Origin: Corylus avellana
Taxonomy: Eukaryota > Streptophyta > Magnoliopsida > Fagales > Betulaceae
Direction of reading: 5' to 3'
Length of the DNA: 64,000 nt
Assembly: GCF_901000735.1 (NCBI RefSeq)
Contig: NC_081546.1
Span: 16,007,978-16,071,977, forward strand
The notes under the pieces are model-generated. The model made no database searches. It was not told where the DNA came from and was given only the letters and a program-made list of their open reading frames with translations. This document shows, piece after piece, positions 33,133-43,638 of this stretch. Made by a program: the position numbers and the translations under genes. Position 1 is the stretch's first letter; the number at the start of each line of letters is the position of its first letter.

Positions 33133-34209
33133 CTATGCATCCCTGGTTGGCTTTGCTTCGTCTTCAAGGAAGATCTGATGCATGCACTTGGCTGGACTTA
33201 TTCCTTTGATGTCAGCAATGGTCCATCCTAAAGCAGTTTTATGTTCTCTAAGAACTCTCAACAACTTTTCTTCTTCCCCACAACTCAAAGTTACAGCAAT
33301 TATGACCGGTAGTGTCTTGTTCTCTCTTAAGTAGGCATATGTTAAGTGTTCTGGCAATTGCTTCAATTCCAGCTTCGGTGCCTGGACAATAGAAGGGACA
33401 AGAGTAGTATTAGTAGGCTTAAGAATTTCAAAGGGAGGAGTATACTTACTTGAATATTTTGGAAATGCCTCAAGGAGGTATACTGTTTCAATGATGTCAT
33501 TAGTAACATCTTCAGGTTCTGGCTTAATGTCCTTTCTTGTGAGACTATGGGTGAGGGTGGCCTCCAATGGATCTTTATGTTGTTCCTACAAATCTGGCTC
33601 ACTAACACCTTGGATCATGTAAACACCAAAGCACTCTAAATCATCATAAGGTAATTTCATTGCATCAAATATTTTGAACTCTATTGTCTCACCATTCACC
33701 TTCATACTTACCGTATCCTTTTTCACACCTATTGTAGTATCAGCAGTTCTCATAAAGTGTCTTCCTAAGATGATAGGCAAGGGTGATGGCATAGGAGATT
33801 CTTCCACATCTAACATAATGAAGTCAGCAGGTAAAATAAACGTACCTACCTTTACCAACACATCCTCAAGTATACCTCTTGGTCTTTTGATGCTTTTGTC
33901 TGCCAATTGCAAGGTGATAGAGGTTGGTTGAAGCTCCCCCAGACCCAGCTTTTCATATACCATGTAAGGTAGCAAATTGACCCCTGCTCCCAGATCCAGC
34001 GATGCATGCTCAAAAAGGTGGTCTCCTATCCTGCAAGGAATAGTAAAACTACCCAGATCTGTTAGCTCTGGTGGTAATTTTCTCAACAAAATTGCATTTA
34101 CCTCTTCTGTTAGGGCCACTAGCTCATGCTCCTGAAACCTCCTTTTGTTAGTGCAACAATCCTTTAAAAATTTAGCATAAGAAGGAATTTGTTTGATTGC
34201 ATCTAACAA
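33133..34209 (-). pseudogene. Protease and protease-RT linker of element I
   Basis: 34209 to 33586 is open: KQIPSYAKFLKDCC, the protease box SLDLGAGVNLLPYMVYEKLG, LADKSIKRPRGILEDVLV and ILGRHFMRTA. The linker 33567-33133 ends with a TAG (33133-33135) exactly where the RT text starts with RRLNP. Same reading frame as the RT, so the TAG is an in-frame interruption. D and B show a stop at this same codon. Confidence 0.87.
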
Positions 34210-35897
34210 AGGAATATTGATTTCTACTTTCCTCTAAGTCTCAAAGATATCCATGAGTTGCTTATCTTTCTTTGGTTTGACTAACCTTTGAGGGAAGGGT
34301 GGTGCATTCACTTTCTCCATTTGTTTACCTTGAAAGTTGATGCTTCATTTGGAGATGCTTGAGGTGGCTCTTTAGTTCCAATGACTTTGCCATTCCAAAA
34401 ACTATGATTGCTTTTAGCTGCTGGTGACTCCCTGGATTAGGTATTGTTTGGGCTAGAAATTCTCCCTGCTTCCGTTCACTTAGCTCCTTTGCCATCTGCT
34501 CTATTTGCACTTCCAGTCTTTGGATGGCTTGATCAATCTTTGTATTGAATTGTTTCTGATTAGCCTTAAATTGATGTTGTGAAGTCACCAGGTTGTGTAT
34601 CATATTCTCCAGTTGGTTCAACTTTGACTCTTGAGTTGGTTGGCTTGCTTGTTGGGGCCCATTCTGCTGTCCTTGATTGTTACTCCAAGAGAAATTGGGA
34701 TGGTTGCACCATCCTGGATTGTAGGTGTTGGAGTACGGATTGTTTTGTGGGGTAATTGTTTTGTCCCACATAATTCACCTCTTCTTGCTCTGCAAATGGA
34801 GATAAAGAAGACATTTAAGTAGTGTGATCTAAATGGGAACATATAGCACATACCTAGATTGGTGTGTCCTTTTGAAAAGGTGAGATCTTCTAAGCAGTCA
34901 TGGCTTTGACAATCACATCTAACTTCTTTTCCATAGCAGCCATCTGATTTGGAGATCCCCCATTGAAGTTCACTTCATACATGCCTTTGCTCTTTAATCT
35001 TCGCCTTCCTCTAGAGAAAAATTGTTGGGAATGCTCACTTAATGTTTCAAAAAGCTCCATTGCTTCCTCACTACTCTTCTCCAAAAATGCTCCTCCACAA
35101 GCTAAATCAACCATCCCTTTGTTAGTATCATCTAAACCTTCATAGAAAATTTGTACCTGATCATCTTGAGGGATGTTGTGATGTGGGCACTTTAGAAGCA
35201 ATGAATTGAAGTGATCCTATGCCTCAAAGAAAAGATCTCCATCTCTTTGTTGGAACATTTGAAGTTCTCTTTTAAGTTGTCTTGTCTTTTGGGCTGGGAA
35301 AAACTTCTTCAGAAACTTGGTGGCTAATTCTTCCCAAGTATGGATAGAGTCTGCATGCAAAAACTTATACCACAGTTTAGCGTTATCTTTCAAGGAGAAG
35401 GGAAAGAGGACTAACTTGAGTCTCTTTGGAGTTAAGCCTTGGATGTGCTAGAACTTGCATCGATCAAAGAACTCCTTAAGATGCAAGTTAGGATCCTCAA
35501 TAGGTGTGCCCCTAAAGTGAGTCAGTGCATTAAGGATTTGAGGAGCAATATAATAGCTGCCTTCCACGTCCGGTTGATATGCTATGCATGAGGGTTGATG
35601 GAGGTTCATTGGGATGAACGACTGCTTCATCGGTCTCCGCACCAGTGGTGGATTTGCCTCTAGTGGTCTTGTCACTATTTGTGGATTTTCTTGCAAATCT
35701 TCCATTGTGTTCTCAATTTCTTCCTCTTCTTCGTTGTCGCTAGGTCTTTGTCGAATTGTCCACTCAATTTCAGGATCAAGTGGAATGATAGTTGAATCTT
35801 GAGATCGACGACCTGGCATCAATTGAATTGCTTCTTCAGTCAAAGCAGCTTCAGTGCTGCTGGTCGAGATGCTCCCTGGAACTGTGCTCAATCGCAA
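34210..35897 (-). pseudogene. gag: gag of element I
   Basis: N-terminal ORF 35448-35897 (acidic EEEEEIENTMEDLQENP, then NLHQPSCIAYQPDVEGSYYI), capsid-like part 34890-35201 (LLKCPHHNIPQDDQVQIFY) and C-terminal part 34325-34771 (NPGWCNHPNFSWSNN). Frames 2, 2 and 1 relative to pol, with stops between. The zinc-knuckle region is degraded. Close relative of the H gag. Confidence 0.85.
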
Positions 35898-36105
35898 GTT
35901 GGTGCGCTCGATCGCACTCGGCTGACGTTCGATCTCAATAACAGAATGCTAGTCCATAAACCTGAAACAGAAAACAGAAAAAGTTAAGAATCAACAAAAA
36001 ATATTTTTGAAAAAAAAAACAAAATTGAAAATTAAAATAACACAACTAAAGGAAAATAATTTTAAACAAAATTCGCAACAATCCCAGGCAACAATGCCAA
36101 AAACT
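35898..36105 (-). other. Leader and decayed primer-binding site of element I
   Basis: PBS complement at 36082-36099 reads TCCCAGGCAACAATGCCA, four changes from the tRNA-Asp end. The leader holds GTGCGCTCGATCGCAC at 35902-35917. Consistent with an old element. Confidence 0.75.
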
Positions 36106-36212
36106 TGTTGTCACAATTATCTACCTAAATTAATAGGCAAATAATCAGATGTTTTACCCGTAAGTGCTCGAGGTCAACACTGTAGTATAGGGTGCAAGTA
36201 CGAGGTCATTAC
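36106..36212 (-). mobile_element. Start of the 5' LTR of element I, cut by element J
   Basis: 107 bp identical in layout to 27659-27765, then interrupted at CGAGGTCATTAC by the J LTR. ATTAC (36208-36212) is the expected target-site copy; its partner is not in the window. Confidence 0.87.
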
Positions 36213-37589
36213 TGATAAGTGCTAAAATATTTATATTTTCAGCCCTTAACTTGCATGTTTTAATCCTTTGGTTTTGGTTAATTAGGACATTTTATTGCCT
36301 TTTTGTATTTTCTTTGTTTTATAGGCTTTTGGAAGAAAAGAAAGCATTTCTGGAAAAATTCCAAGCTTAAAGGGGCAAATTGGGAAGACTTAGAGGATAT
36401 GGTTAAGCTTAACCAATCATGGTTAAAGTTTAATCAAATAAAGGAAAGGATTAATTCGGAATTTCTCAATTTGAAGTCAAATCGGATTGGATGCAAAATT
36501 GGATTCTGAATACGTCTCGGTATTTTGACCATAACTTTCATCTCAGATATCCGATTGAGGTGATTCAAGCGGTATTGGAAAGCTAACTCAAACTACTACA
36601 ATTCATTGTGAAATAGCATTTTCCCAATTCGGAGCGCCGCAAGGCCAAAATCATGCCGCAAGATAGGACCGCAATTCTGGGCGAATCCTATTCCGATTTG
36701 GGCTTAGGTTTTCTTTATCCTAATTGGGCTTGGACTTAAATCTCCGAAATTCCTAGGATTACTAGGGCTTCTAGGGCTCTCCTAAGCCATATAAATAGAC
36801 CTCTAAGCCTCACAATTGGAGGAGGCCGTTTTAAGCTGAATTACGACGTATTGCCGTGGGGAAGCTTTTGCTTTGTTTTCCATTGTAAGTTTTATTCTTT
36901 CGATGATGACAATTCAATTGGTGATTATTTTTGTTATCATGAGAGGCTAAATCTTTCAACTAAGGTTGAAGATGAAGCTTCGTCATTGACAAACTCATGT
37001 ATTCTCGTATTTTGTTTATACAATTTTGACTTCGAATAAGGATGTTGTAGATTTTCATTCAATTGCTTGATTTATATCTTTTAATTGAATGTGATGAACT
37101 ATTATGTGTTGGAGTTGGATATTTGATGTGTTTCATCCTTCGGATACATCAAATCATTCGATTGAAATCGGATATCCGTTGTGATTCGTTAACCAAACGG
37201 ATACATAGGATGATTTAATTTCGAATCGGATATTTGTTGTGATTTGTAAAAATGGGTGGATTCATTGAATGATTTAAACTTGATATTTGTAAAACATCGA
37301 ATATAGTTTTTCGATTGTAGGAACAAATACGAGAATATAGAGTTAAGATTTGGCGAAGTGAATTCTAAAACCTTAGTGTTCTTTACCATTTTATTTCATT
37401 ATTTTCTTTAGTTTATGTTTTATTTTGCACGACAAAAATCACAAAATTCGGAACTAGGTTAAAATAGAGTTGGTTTAAATAGAAATTGGTTTACACAACA
37501 CAAATCCCTGTGGATCGACCTCGCACTTGCACACACGCTATATTGCACACGACTCGTGCACTTGCGAGTACAATTAAATTTGTACATCA
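36213..37589 (+). mobile_element. 5' LTR of element J (mosaic type)
   Basis: 1377 bp, TGATAAGTGCTAAAAT to TTGTACATCA. The first 120 or so bases follow the TGATAAGTGCTAAAAT type. The middle resembles the 25533-26866 solo LTR, and from about 36850 it is nearly the same as the reverse complement of the 1345-2633 solo LTR. It lacks the GCGATCGAGCGCA cluster in U3. Confidence 0.92.
36790..36797 (+). promoter_or_regulatory. TATA box in the J LTR
   Basis: TATAAATA in CCATATAAATAGACCTC, same context as in the other LTRs. Likely start of J transcription within the next 50 bp; inferred from position only. Confidence 0.6.
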
Positions 37590-37594
37590 AATTT

Positions 37595-37612
37595 TGGCGC
37601 CGTTGCCGGGGA
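37595..37612 (+). other. tRNA-Asp primer-binding site of element J
   Basis: TGGCGCCGTTGCCGGGGA, perfect complement of the plant tRNA-Asp 3' end, 5 bp after the LTR. The tRNA-Asp primer is characteristic of Athila-type elements. Confidence 0.93.
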
Positions 37613-38093
37613 TTTGTTTGTTTGTGAAATTGATTTTTATTTGAATTGGTTTTATTTTTCTACTAGTTGTTTTATTTTTGCAATTTTATTTTATTGTATT
37701 TGTATTTGTTGTTGTTTCTGCCATTCTGATCTAAAAAAAAAAAAAAACAGAAAAAAGAAAAAGAAAAAGGGGTTTGTTGTTTCTGTTTTTCTTGCTGCAG
37801 TTTCAGAGAATTTTAGTTTCTGTCAGTACGATCGATCGCACTCCATCTGCGATCGAGCGCACTCGAGCCTTTTCAGTGAGCAGCCTGCGCCTGATCCATT
37901 CTGCAAGTACGCACTAGCGCACAGCGAACGCACATCTGCGATCGAGTGCATCACCAGAAGCAGCTAAGCACAATTTTTTTTGTTGTTGTTTTGAAATTTC
38001 TTTTGTATATTGTTGTTGAATAGTTAGTTCTATTTTTTTGTTTGGTTGTTTGTGTTCTTTCTGTGATTATTCATTGTTGTTTAATCAGTTTAT
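37613..38093 (+). other. Leader of element J
   Basis: Non-coding, T-rich, with an A-rich stretch at 37733-37770. Carries GTACGATCGATCGCAC (37826-37841), TGCGATCGAGCGCA (37848-37861) and TGCGATCGAGTGCA (37937-37950). Candidate site for RNA packaging or dimerisation by position only. Confidence 0.6.
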
Positions 38094-40932
38094 TTGAACA
38101 CTCGAGATTGGTGTATGCTTGGTCGGAGATCCCTAAACTTAGATTTGACACCTTTAGATCCCGACATTGATAGAACTCTTAGGAGAACTCGGAGAGCACC
38201 TGTTGAGAGTGAGGATAGAGGTGAAATGGGAGACCAACAAGATAACATAGAGGAACCTAGGGTTGAGCATGAGGATGCTAGAGCTGGAAATCCCGAGCAA
38301 GCTAGAGCTTGGAATGTGGACTTCACTACGTCACTTAGGGAGTTGTTCGCACCTGTGGACTTCACTACATCCCATTCGTGTATAGTGTTGCCACCAACCA
38401 ATGCTACTCATTTTGATTTGAAACCTCATGTCATCCAACTCCTACCATCGTTCCATGGTCTAGAACTTGAAAATCCTTATAGTCATGTAAAGAAATTCAA
38501 GGACATATGCGCCACTTTCAAATTTCAAAATTTCTCCGAAGAGTCTGTTCATCTCAGACTATTTCCTTTCTCTCTACAAGACAAAGCTAGGGCATGGTTG
38601 GACTCCAACACGCCCGGATCCATTACATCTTGGGAAAGCTTGTTAAGCAAGTTCTATAACAAGTATTTCCCAATGTCAAAGGTCAATGAATGCAGAAAGG
38701 AAATAAGCTCCTTCACTCAAGAGGAGGATGAGAAATTTTCAGAGTGTTGGGAAAGGTTTAAGGAGTTGTTGATAAGATGCCCCCCACATGGATATGAGAA
38801 GTGGAGACTCGTTCAATTTTTCTACCAAGGATTGACCCAATCCAACCGTAGTATGATCGAGTCAATGAATGGGGGAGCATTCTTAAGTTTGACAGGGGAT
38901 GCAGCATATAAGGCATTAGACAAGTTGTCCGACAGCTCACAGCAGTGGGATTTTTCGAGTTGTCGGGATAAATCTGCCCGTATTCCCAAGAAAGGTGGCA
39001 TCTATGAGGTTAAGGAGGACACTGATTTGAGGATAAAGATAGATGCTCTGACCAAGAAGGTTGAAGCCCTTGCAGTGGGTCAATCCGTAAATGCCGCCAA
39101 CACTTTCAATGTTGATGGCTGTTCAATCTGTGCTAATCCTATGCACTTAGCACAGAATTGTCCATTTTCACCGGCTTTTGCCGAGTGCGCCATGGAACAA
39201 GTGAACGCCTTTAATGACTTTAGGAAGCAAGCAAGCGGACCATACTCAGAGACATACAATCCAGGGTGGCGGAACCACCCTAATTTCTCATGGAAGCAGA
39301 GCCAACCAATGAATCAAGGATTTCCCTCACAGAATCATGGTCGTTCAACTCAACCAGTGCAACATCCTGCATCTTCGTCACAATCATCGCTGGAGGAAAC
39401 GATGAAGGCATTCATACAATCGAATAGCCAGACCATACAAGAGCTCAAAAACTCTACCATGGCAAATACCCAAGCAATAGATGAAGTAAAGAATGCCACC
39501 ATGGTTAACACCCAAGCAATTGCGAAGATGGAGAGTCAGATTGGACAGATAGCCAATCACTTGGGTGAGAGAGAAAAAGGGAAATTGCCCAGTCAGCCCG
39601 TGCCCAACCCAAAAGGTCAATATATGGTTGGGAATTCCTCAAATCCTGCACACGGACAAGAACATGTGCAAGCAATTGTCACTCTGAGGTCAGGAAGACA
39701 AGTGGACAATCAGGTGGCTGAGAAAGAAGAAGACCCTGCAGGGCAAGAAAAGGAAAAGAGTGGCAACAAAGAGAAGAGAGATGCCGAGCCATCTACAGCC
39801 ACACCCATTATTGAGGACCCTCCTAGGTCATTTATGCCGAAAGCACCTTACCCTGAAAGGTTGCAAGCCCCCAAGAAAGGAGGGAAGTTTGAGGACATTC
39901 TAGAAGTGTTCAAGCAAGTCCAAATCAATATTCCATTTTTGGACGCCATCCAACAAGTGCCTTCTTATGCGAAGTTCTTGAAGGATTTGATCACAGTTAA
40001 GAGAAGAACAAATGTCCCAAAGAAAGCATTTCTGACCGAGCAAGTTAGCTCCATCCTTCAGTGCAAGTTGCCCATTAAGTATAAGGACCCTGGGTGTCCT
40101 ACCATCTCTTGCACGATAGGAGTCAGTCGAATTGAGAAGGCTCTTTTAGATCTTGGGGCGAGCGTGAATCTCCTACCCTATTCAGTTTACCTACAATTAG
40201 GGTTAGGGGAACTGAAGCCCACGTCCATGACACTTCAATTGGCTGATAGGTCAGTTAAGATACCACGGGGAATCATTGAGGATGTTTTGATCAAGGTGGA
40301 TAAGTTTTACTTCCCCGTGGACTTCATTGTGCTAGACACAGAGCCGGTCAAGAATGTTGGCATTCAAATACCGGTGATTCTAGGGCGACCATTCTTAGCT
40401 ACGGCTAACGCCCTGATTAATTGTAGGACAGGGGTGATGAAGATTTCCTTCGGAAATATGACAGTGGAGCTGAATATCTTTGATATCAGCAAACAACCAT
40501 TGGAGTATGATGAAGTGAGAAATGTATGCTTGATAGAGGAGATTATGGAAGAGACAGTGAATGAATCAAGCATAGAAGACCCCTTGGAGGCATGCTTTGC
40601 TCAGTTCGGAGAGGATTTAGATTTGGACAAGTTGCTTGAGCAAGCAGATGCAATTTTGGAGACTGCTCCTCTGGTGAGCAGTGAGACGGAGGAGACAACA
40701 ACACTTGATCCCCCAAAGAAGGAACTTAAGCCTCTACCGGATAACCTTAAGTATAAGTTCCTAGGTCCAGTAGATTCTTTGCCTGTGATTATAGCTTCGG
40801 ATTTGGTTGATGCTCAAGAGGAAAAATTGCTAGAGGTGTTAAGACAGCACAAGGAAGCTATCGGTTGGACCATTGAGGATATCAAGGGGATCAGTCCCTC
40901 GGTGGTGATGCACAAGATACATTTAGAGGAGA
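38094..40932 (+). CDS. gag-pol: Gag-protease polyprotein of element J, open to the gap
   Basis: 946 codons without interruption. In order: acidic N-terminus; capsid-like region (residues about 110-270, FPFSLQDKARAWLDS, WERFKELLIRCPPHG); CCHC zinc knuckle with C343, C346, H351, C356; NPGWRNHPNFSWKQ; coiled-coil-like repeats of NATMVNTQAI; basic KAPYPERLQAPKK; protease with LLDLGASVNLLPYSV (active Asp at residue 686) and ILGRPFLATANA; acidic linker with one 32-residue unit; then the start of the RT-proximal segment (EAIGWTIEDIKGISP). The start chosen is the first in-frame ATG of the open frame. The frame read on after the N run is not real: that sequence belongs to element D on the other strand. 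Confidence 0.9.
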
Positions 40933-41032
40933 NNNNNNNNNNNNNNNNNNNNNNNNNNNNNNNNNNNNNNNNNNNNNNNNNNNNNNNNNNNNNNNNNNNN
41001 NNNNNNNNNNNNNNNNNNNNNNNNNNNNNNNN
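40933..41032. other. 100-N assembly gap
   Basis: Exactly 100 N, a conventional unknown-size gap. Left of it a plus-strand pol is cut; right of it is the minus-strand tail of element D. The contigs need not be adjacent or correctly oriented. Confidence 0.98.
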
Positions 41033-41841
41033 AGCTCCAATCATGGCAATTATGAGATATTACAAAATTCAATTAGTGTATGTGAACTCAACACATAATC
41101 CAGGGATTTCAAAACTAAACTCAATCATGCATGGATCAATACTCAAAATTCATCGGACAAACAACCAAGGCAACTTTTTTTTTTTTTTTTTTTTGAACTT
41201 AGCTCCCTTAAGCTTTCTGATTGACCCATTTATCGAGTGTTAGGCCAATGACTCCCAAACTAGATGGTTTTAGGGCATTAGGTGTAAAAACACCCCTAAG
41301 GACTTACTAACTCGGGTCAAAAAGGCTACAAAGCTAAACTACCCCTTTTTTTTTTTTGTCAACCACTCCAAACTTTTCACTTTTTGACGCGAACACTCAC
41401 TGCTTAATGAGGCAAGAGGTCCGGTTACTTGGTGGAAAGTTTAAAATGATCATTTTTTTATTTATTTATTTTTTTTATACTTTATGCCACAGTTGTTTTC
41501 CCAATAAGTTGCCCAACTACATTCCGAATATTAAAACCAACATTTTTTATTCCAGATTTTATACCCCACCGACTATATGCAAGTGTGCTTGTGAAAATTA
41601 AACTGAAACAAGTAATATTTCGTGCTGCCTCTCGTAACCCAGTTTCAATTTCTTAATCAAGTGATCATGTGTTCGTTATATTAAGCCCATCAATGAATTT
41701 CAAACCACAATAGGAAAATCAATAACATGCTCATAACTATCATGTATACGCCCACACCCCCCAACTTACAGTGCACAATGTCCTCAGTGTGTGGAAAATA
41801 ACAAGAAAACAATGCAAGGGGAAAAAGAAACACCAAACCTG
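41033..41841 (-). other. Non-coding tail of element D
   Basis: Contains the conserved Athila tail (CTTAAGCTTTCTGATTGACC at about 41208-41227 and the following block ending AAAAAGGCTACAAAG) in the orientation of a minus-strand element, and a poly-T run at 41173-41194. No polypurine tract or LTR is reached before the gap. No ORF. Confidence 0.7.
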
Positions 41842-43114
41842 TCACTGTGGCGCAGAAGAAGATGCCCCTGGAGCAGGTGGTAGCCGAGCGACAATGGCAC
41901 GCAGCAGTTCTTGCTGCGCTTCAAATCGTTCATCCGCCTGGCGCCTGTCTTCTGCTCTCTGGTTTGCAAGCTCAGCGCGGAGGTCCTGCAATTCTTTATG
42001 TAAGGACTCATATTGTGACATGGTCAGAGTGACTGTATCTGGTGCTCCCATGCTATCGACCGGCGCTGTTGGAGGTGGCTCATCATGCACAGGCCCATCA
42101 GCGTCCCTATCAACCGCTGCGGCTGCAGGTGCCCGACGTCGTCGCGGCATGTGAGAATAACTCTGATTCCACTGAATCAGACCAAACTGAGGATGTGTGG
42201 AAATAGGACCATCAGTCGGGGTACCCTCTATGCCTTGGGTCTGCAAGATCTGGGTGAGGAGAAACGGGAATGGAAGTCCCCATGACGCCGAACCCTGCGT
42301 GCATCGCACAATTGCCCCATCCCAAAACTTGTGCATCTGGTCCCAAATGAGCTGGGGAATGGAGATCCAATAGCCTCTCTGAAAGGCATAGAGTGCTGCA
42401 AGAGAGGGGCCGCACCGCTACGTCTTGTGTCCAAAGGGGCACACATTCCGCTGCAGGATGAAGTCCACGAACCACAAGCGGGAGGGGAGCAGGACCTTGC
42501 TTGTGGAATTGCGGAGGTCATCGGTGTAGCGGCCGTGGCACATGTCATCCACAATAAACTGCAGTGTGAGGTTGGCTGGGAGGTCGGAGTACCGAGGGGA
42601 GCCATCCCGAGCCAAAATGTCGGACGGGCACTCATGAGAACACTGCAAGGCAGAAGCAATGTCGTCGGCGGTCAGCTCCACGTCTATGCCCGCCACTGAT
42701 GAAGAGAGGACGCCCGGCCGGGTACAATCAAAAGTAAGGTGCGCATAAAAGTCCCGAACCAGCCCTTCATAAGCAATGGGGCTGACGGGCTGGAACAGGG
42801 CAGTGAGACCGCGCCGTCGGCATTCTTTGACCGCCCACTTGGTTGCTTGGAGGCTGTGGAAGACAGTGTCAACGGCAAAAGAAGTCTCCTAGATCAGCTT
42901 TCGTTGCCTCCCATGGTGGGGTAACGGCGGAGGGGGCCTCAGGAGTGGTCTCCCGGGCAGGGGAAGCGCGGGATGTGGAAGCCGTGGTTGGAAGCAAGGC
43001 TGGGCTTCGTTGAGGCATTTTGTCAAGCACTTGGTGGGCACTCCTAAAGGGAGGAGATGGAAAACCACCCTGCTGTGCTGCCCAACCCCCTGCAAAAGAA
43101 AGAAAATTCAACAC
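41842..43114 (-). pseudogene. Third ORF of element D, putative plant-transposon-domain (env-position) protein, frameshifted
   Basis: Lies downstream of pol where Athila-type elements often carry an extra ORF. Pieces in different frames: 42869-43114 (Ser/Thr/Pro-rich start), 42418-42696 (ELTADDIASALQ, then SKVLLPSRLWFVDFILQRNV) and 41842-42336 (HKFWDGAIVRC, GLPFPFLLTQILQTQGIEGT, a basic PRRRR patch, then a coiled-coil-like acidic C-terminus). This pattern resembles the family often named putative plant transposon protein. No transmembrane segment is evident, so an envelope role is not supported. GC content is far above that of its neighbours. Confidence 0.55.
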
Positions 43115-43638
43115 AGAGCAGTCCGTGGACCCACGGACTGCTAATTTCTACAAAAAAAATGGAGAAAACTGGGGCGGTGGGGTGTTGGGGAGAATGGGAA
43201 ATTGGGGTGGGTAAAGGGGTCGGAGAGGGGGAATGTGGGGCGATGTTGGGGTTTCGGCGGTGGCGAGGTGGAGTGCGGTGGCGACGGCGTGGAGATTGGT
43301 GGTGGATGGTGGTGGTATGGGGTGGTGCAGTTGGGTGGGCGCAGTGGTGGGGGAGGGGGCGGTGCTGCGAGAGAGGGGAAAAATGGGGGAGAAAGGGGGA
43401 TGTCATGACCTAAAAAGGTCACGTGAGGGCTCTGGACGAGTGCGCTCGAGCGGCACTAGCATGCGCTCGATCGCACTCGTGCAGAGGATGGAGTGGAGTG
43501 CGGGCATGCGTATGCATGCACGTGTGTGCTAAGTGGAGAGCGGCTGCGCTCGATCCCACGCAAGGTGGGCTCGAGCGTAGGCCCGTGTGCTGGGATCGAG
43601 TGCACAGTGGGTGCGCTCGAGCCTAGGGTGGCAGTGCC
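43115..43638 (-). other. GC-rich spacer between pol and third ORF of element D
   Basis: Plus strand is G-rich over 43170-43410, including four G-runs at 43171-43198 that fit a quadruplex pattern. 43440-43625 holds a cluster of GCGCTCGATCGCAC-type motifs. The several long overlapping frames here are composition artefacts (Pro/Ser or Gly/Trp-rich). The post-pol motif of B, G and I is not recognisable. Confidence 0.6.

Larger units (their letters stand above)
27659..36212 (-). mobile_element. Element I: full-structure but decayed Athila-type retrotransposon
   Basis: Minus-strand order: 5' LTR (cut by J), PBS, leader with GCGCTCGATCGCA motifs, gag, protease, RT-RNase H, integrase, post-pol motif, non-coding tail, polypurine tract, 3' LTR. 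Every coding part carries stops or frameshifts. It is inserted in the last family C LTR. J later inserted into its 5' LTR. Confidence 0.92.
36213..40932 (+). mobile_element. Element J: youngest-looking, potentially autonomous Athila-type element
   Basis: Complete 5' LTR, perfect 18/18 tRNA-Asp PBS, leader with motif palindromes and a 946-codon gag-protease-linker frame without a single stop up to the gap at 40933. RT, RNase H, integrase and 3' LTR are not visible. Nested in the LTR of I, which is nested in the C array, so it is among the latest insertions here. Confidence 0.92.

Noticed and set aside
37614..37967. 117-codon ORF in the J leader with a hydrophobic start
   Set aside because: T-rich low-complexity text between PBS and gag, not kept in K or F leaders.
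38094..41243. A single 1049-codon ORF running through the gap
   Set aside because: The frame crosses 100 N by chance; sequence after 41032 belongs to the minus-strand tail of element D. The real evidence ends at 40932.
43044..43422. Long overlapping ORFs on both strands (about 118-120 codons)
   Set aside because: They arise from stop-poor G/C-rich composition; the text is Pro- or Gly/Trp-rich, overlaps on opposite strands and matches no element part.
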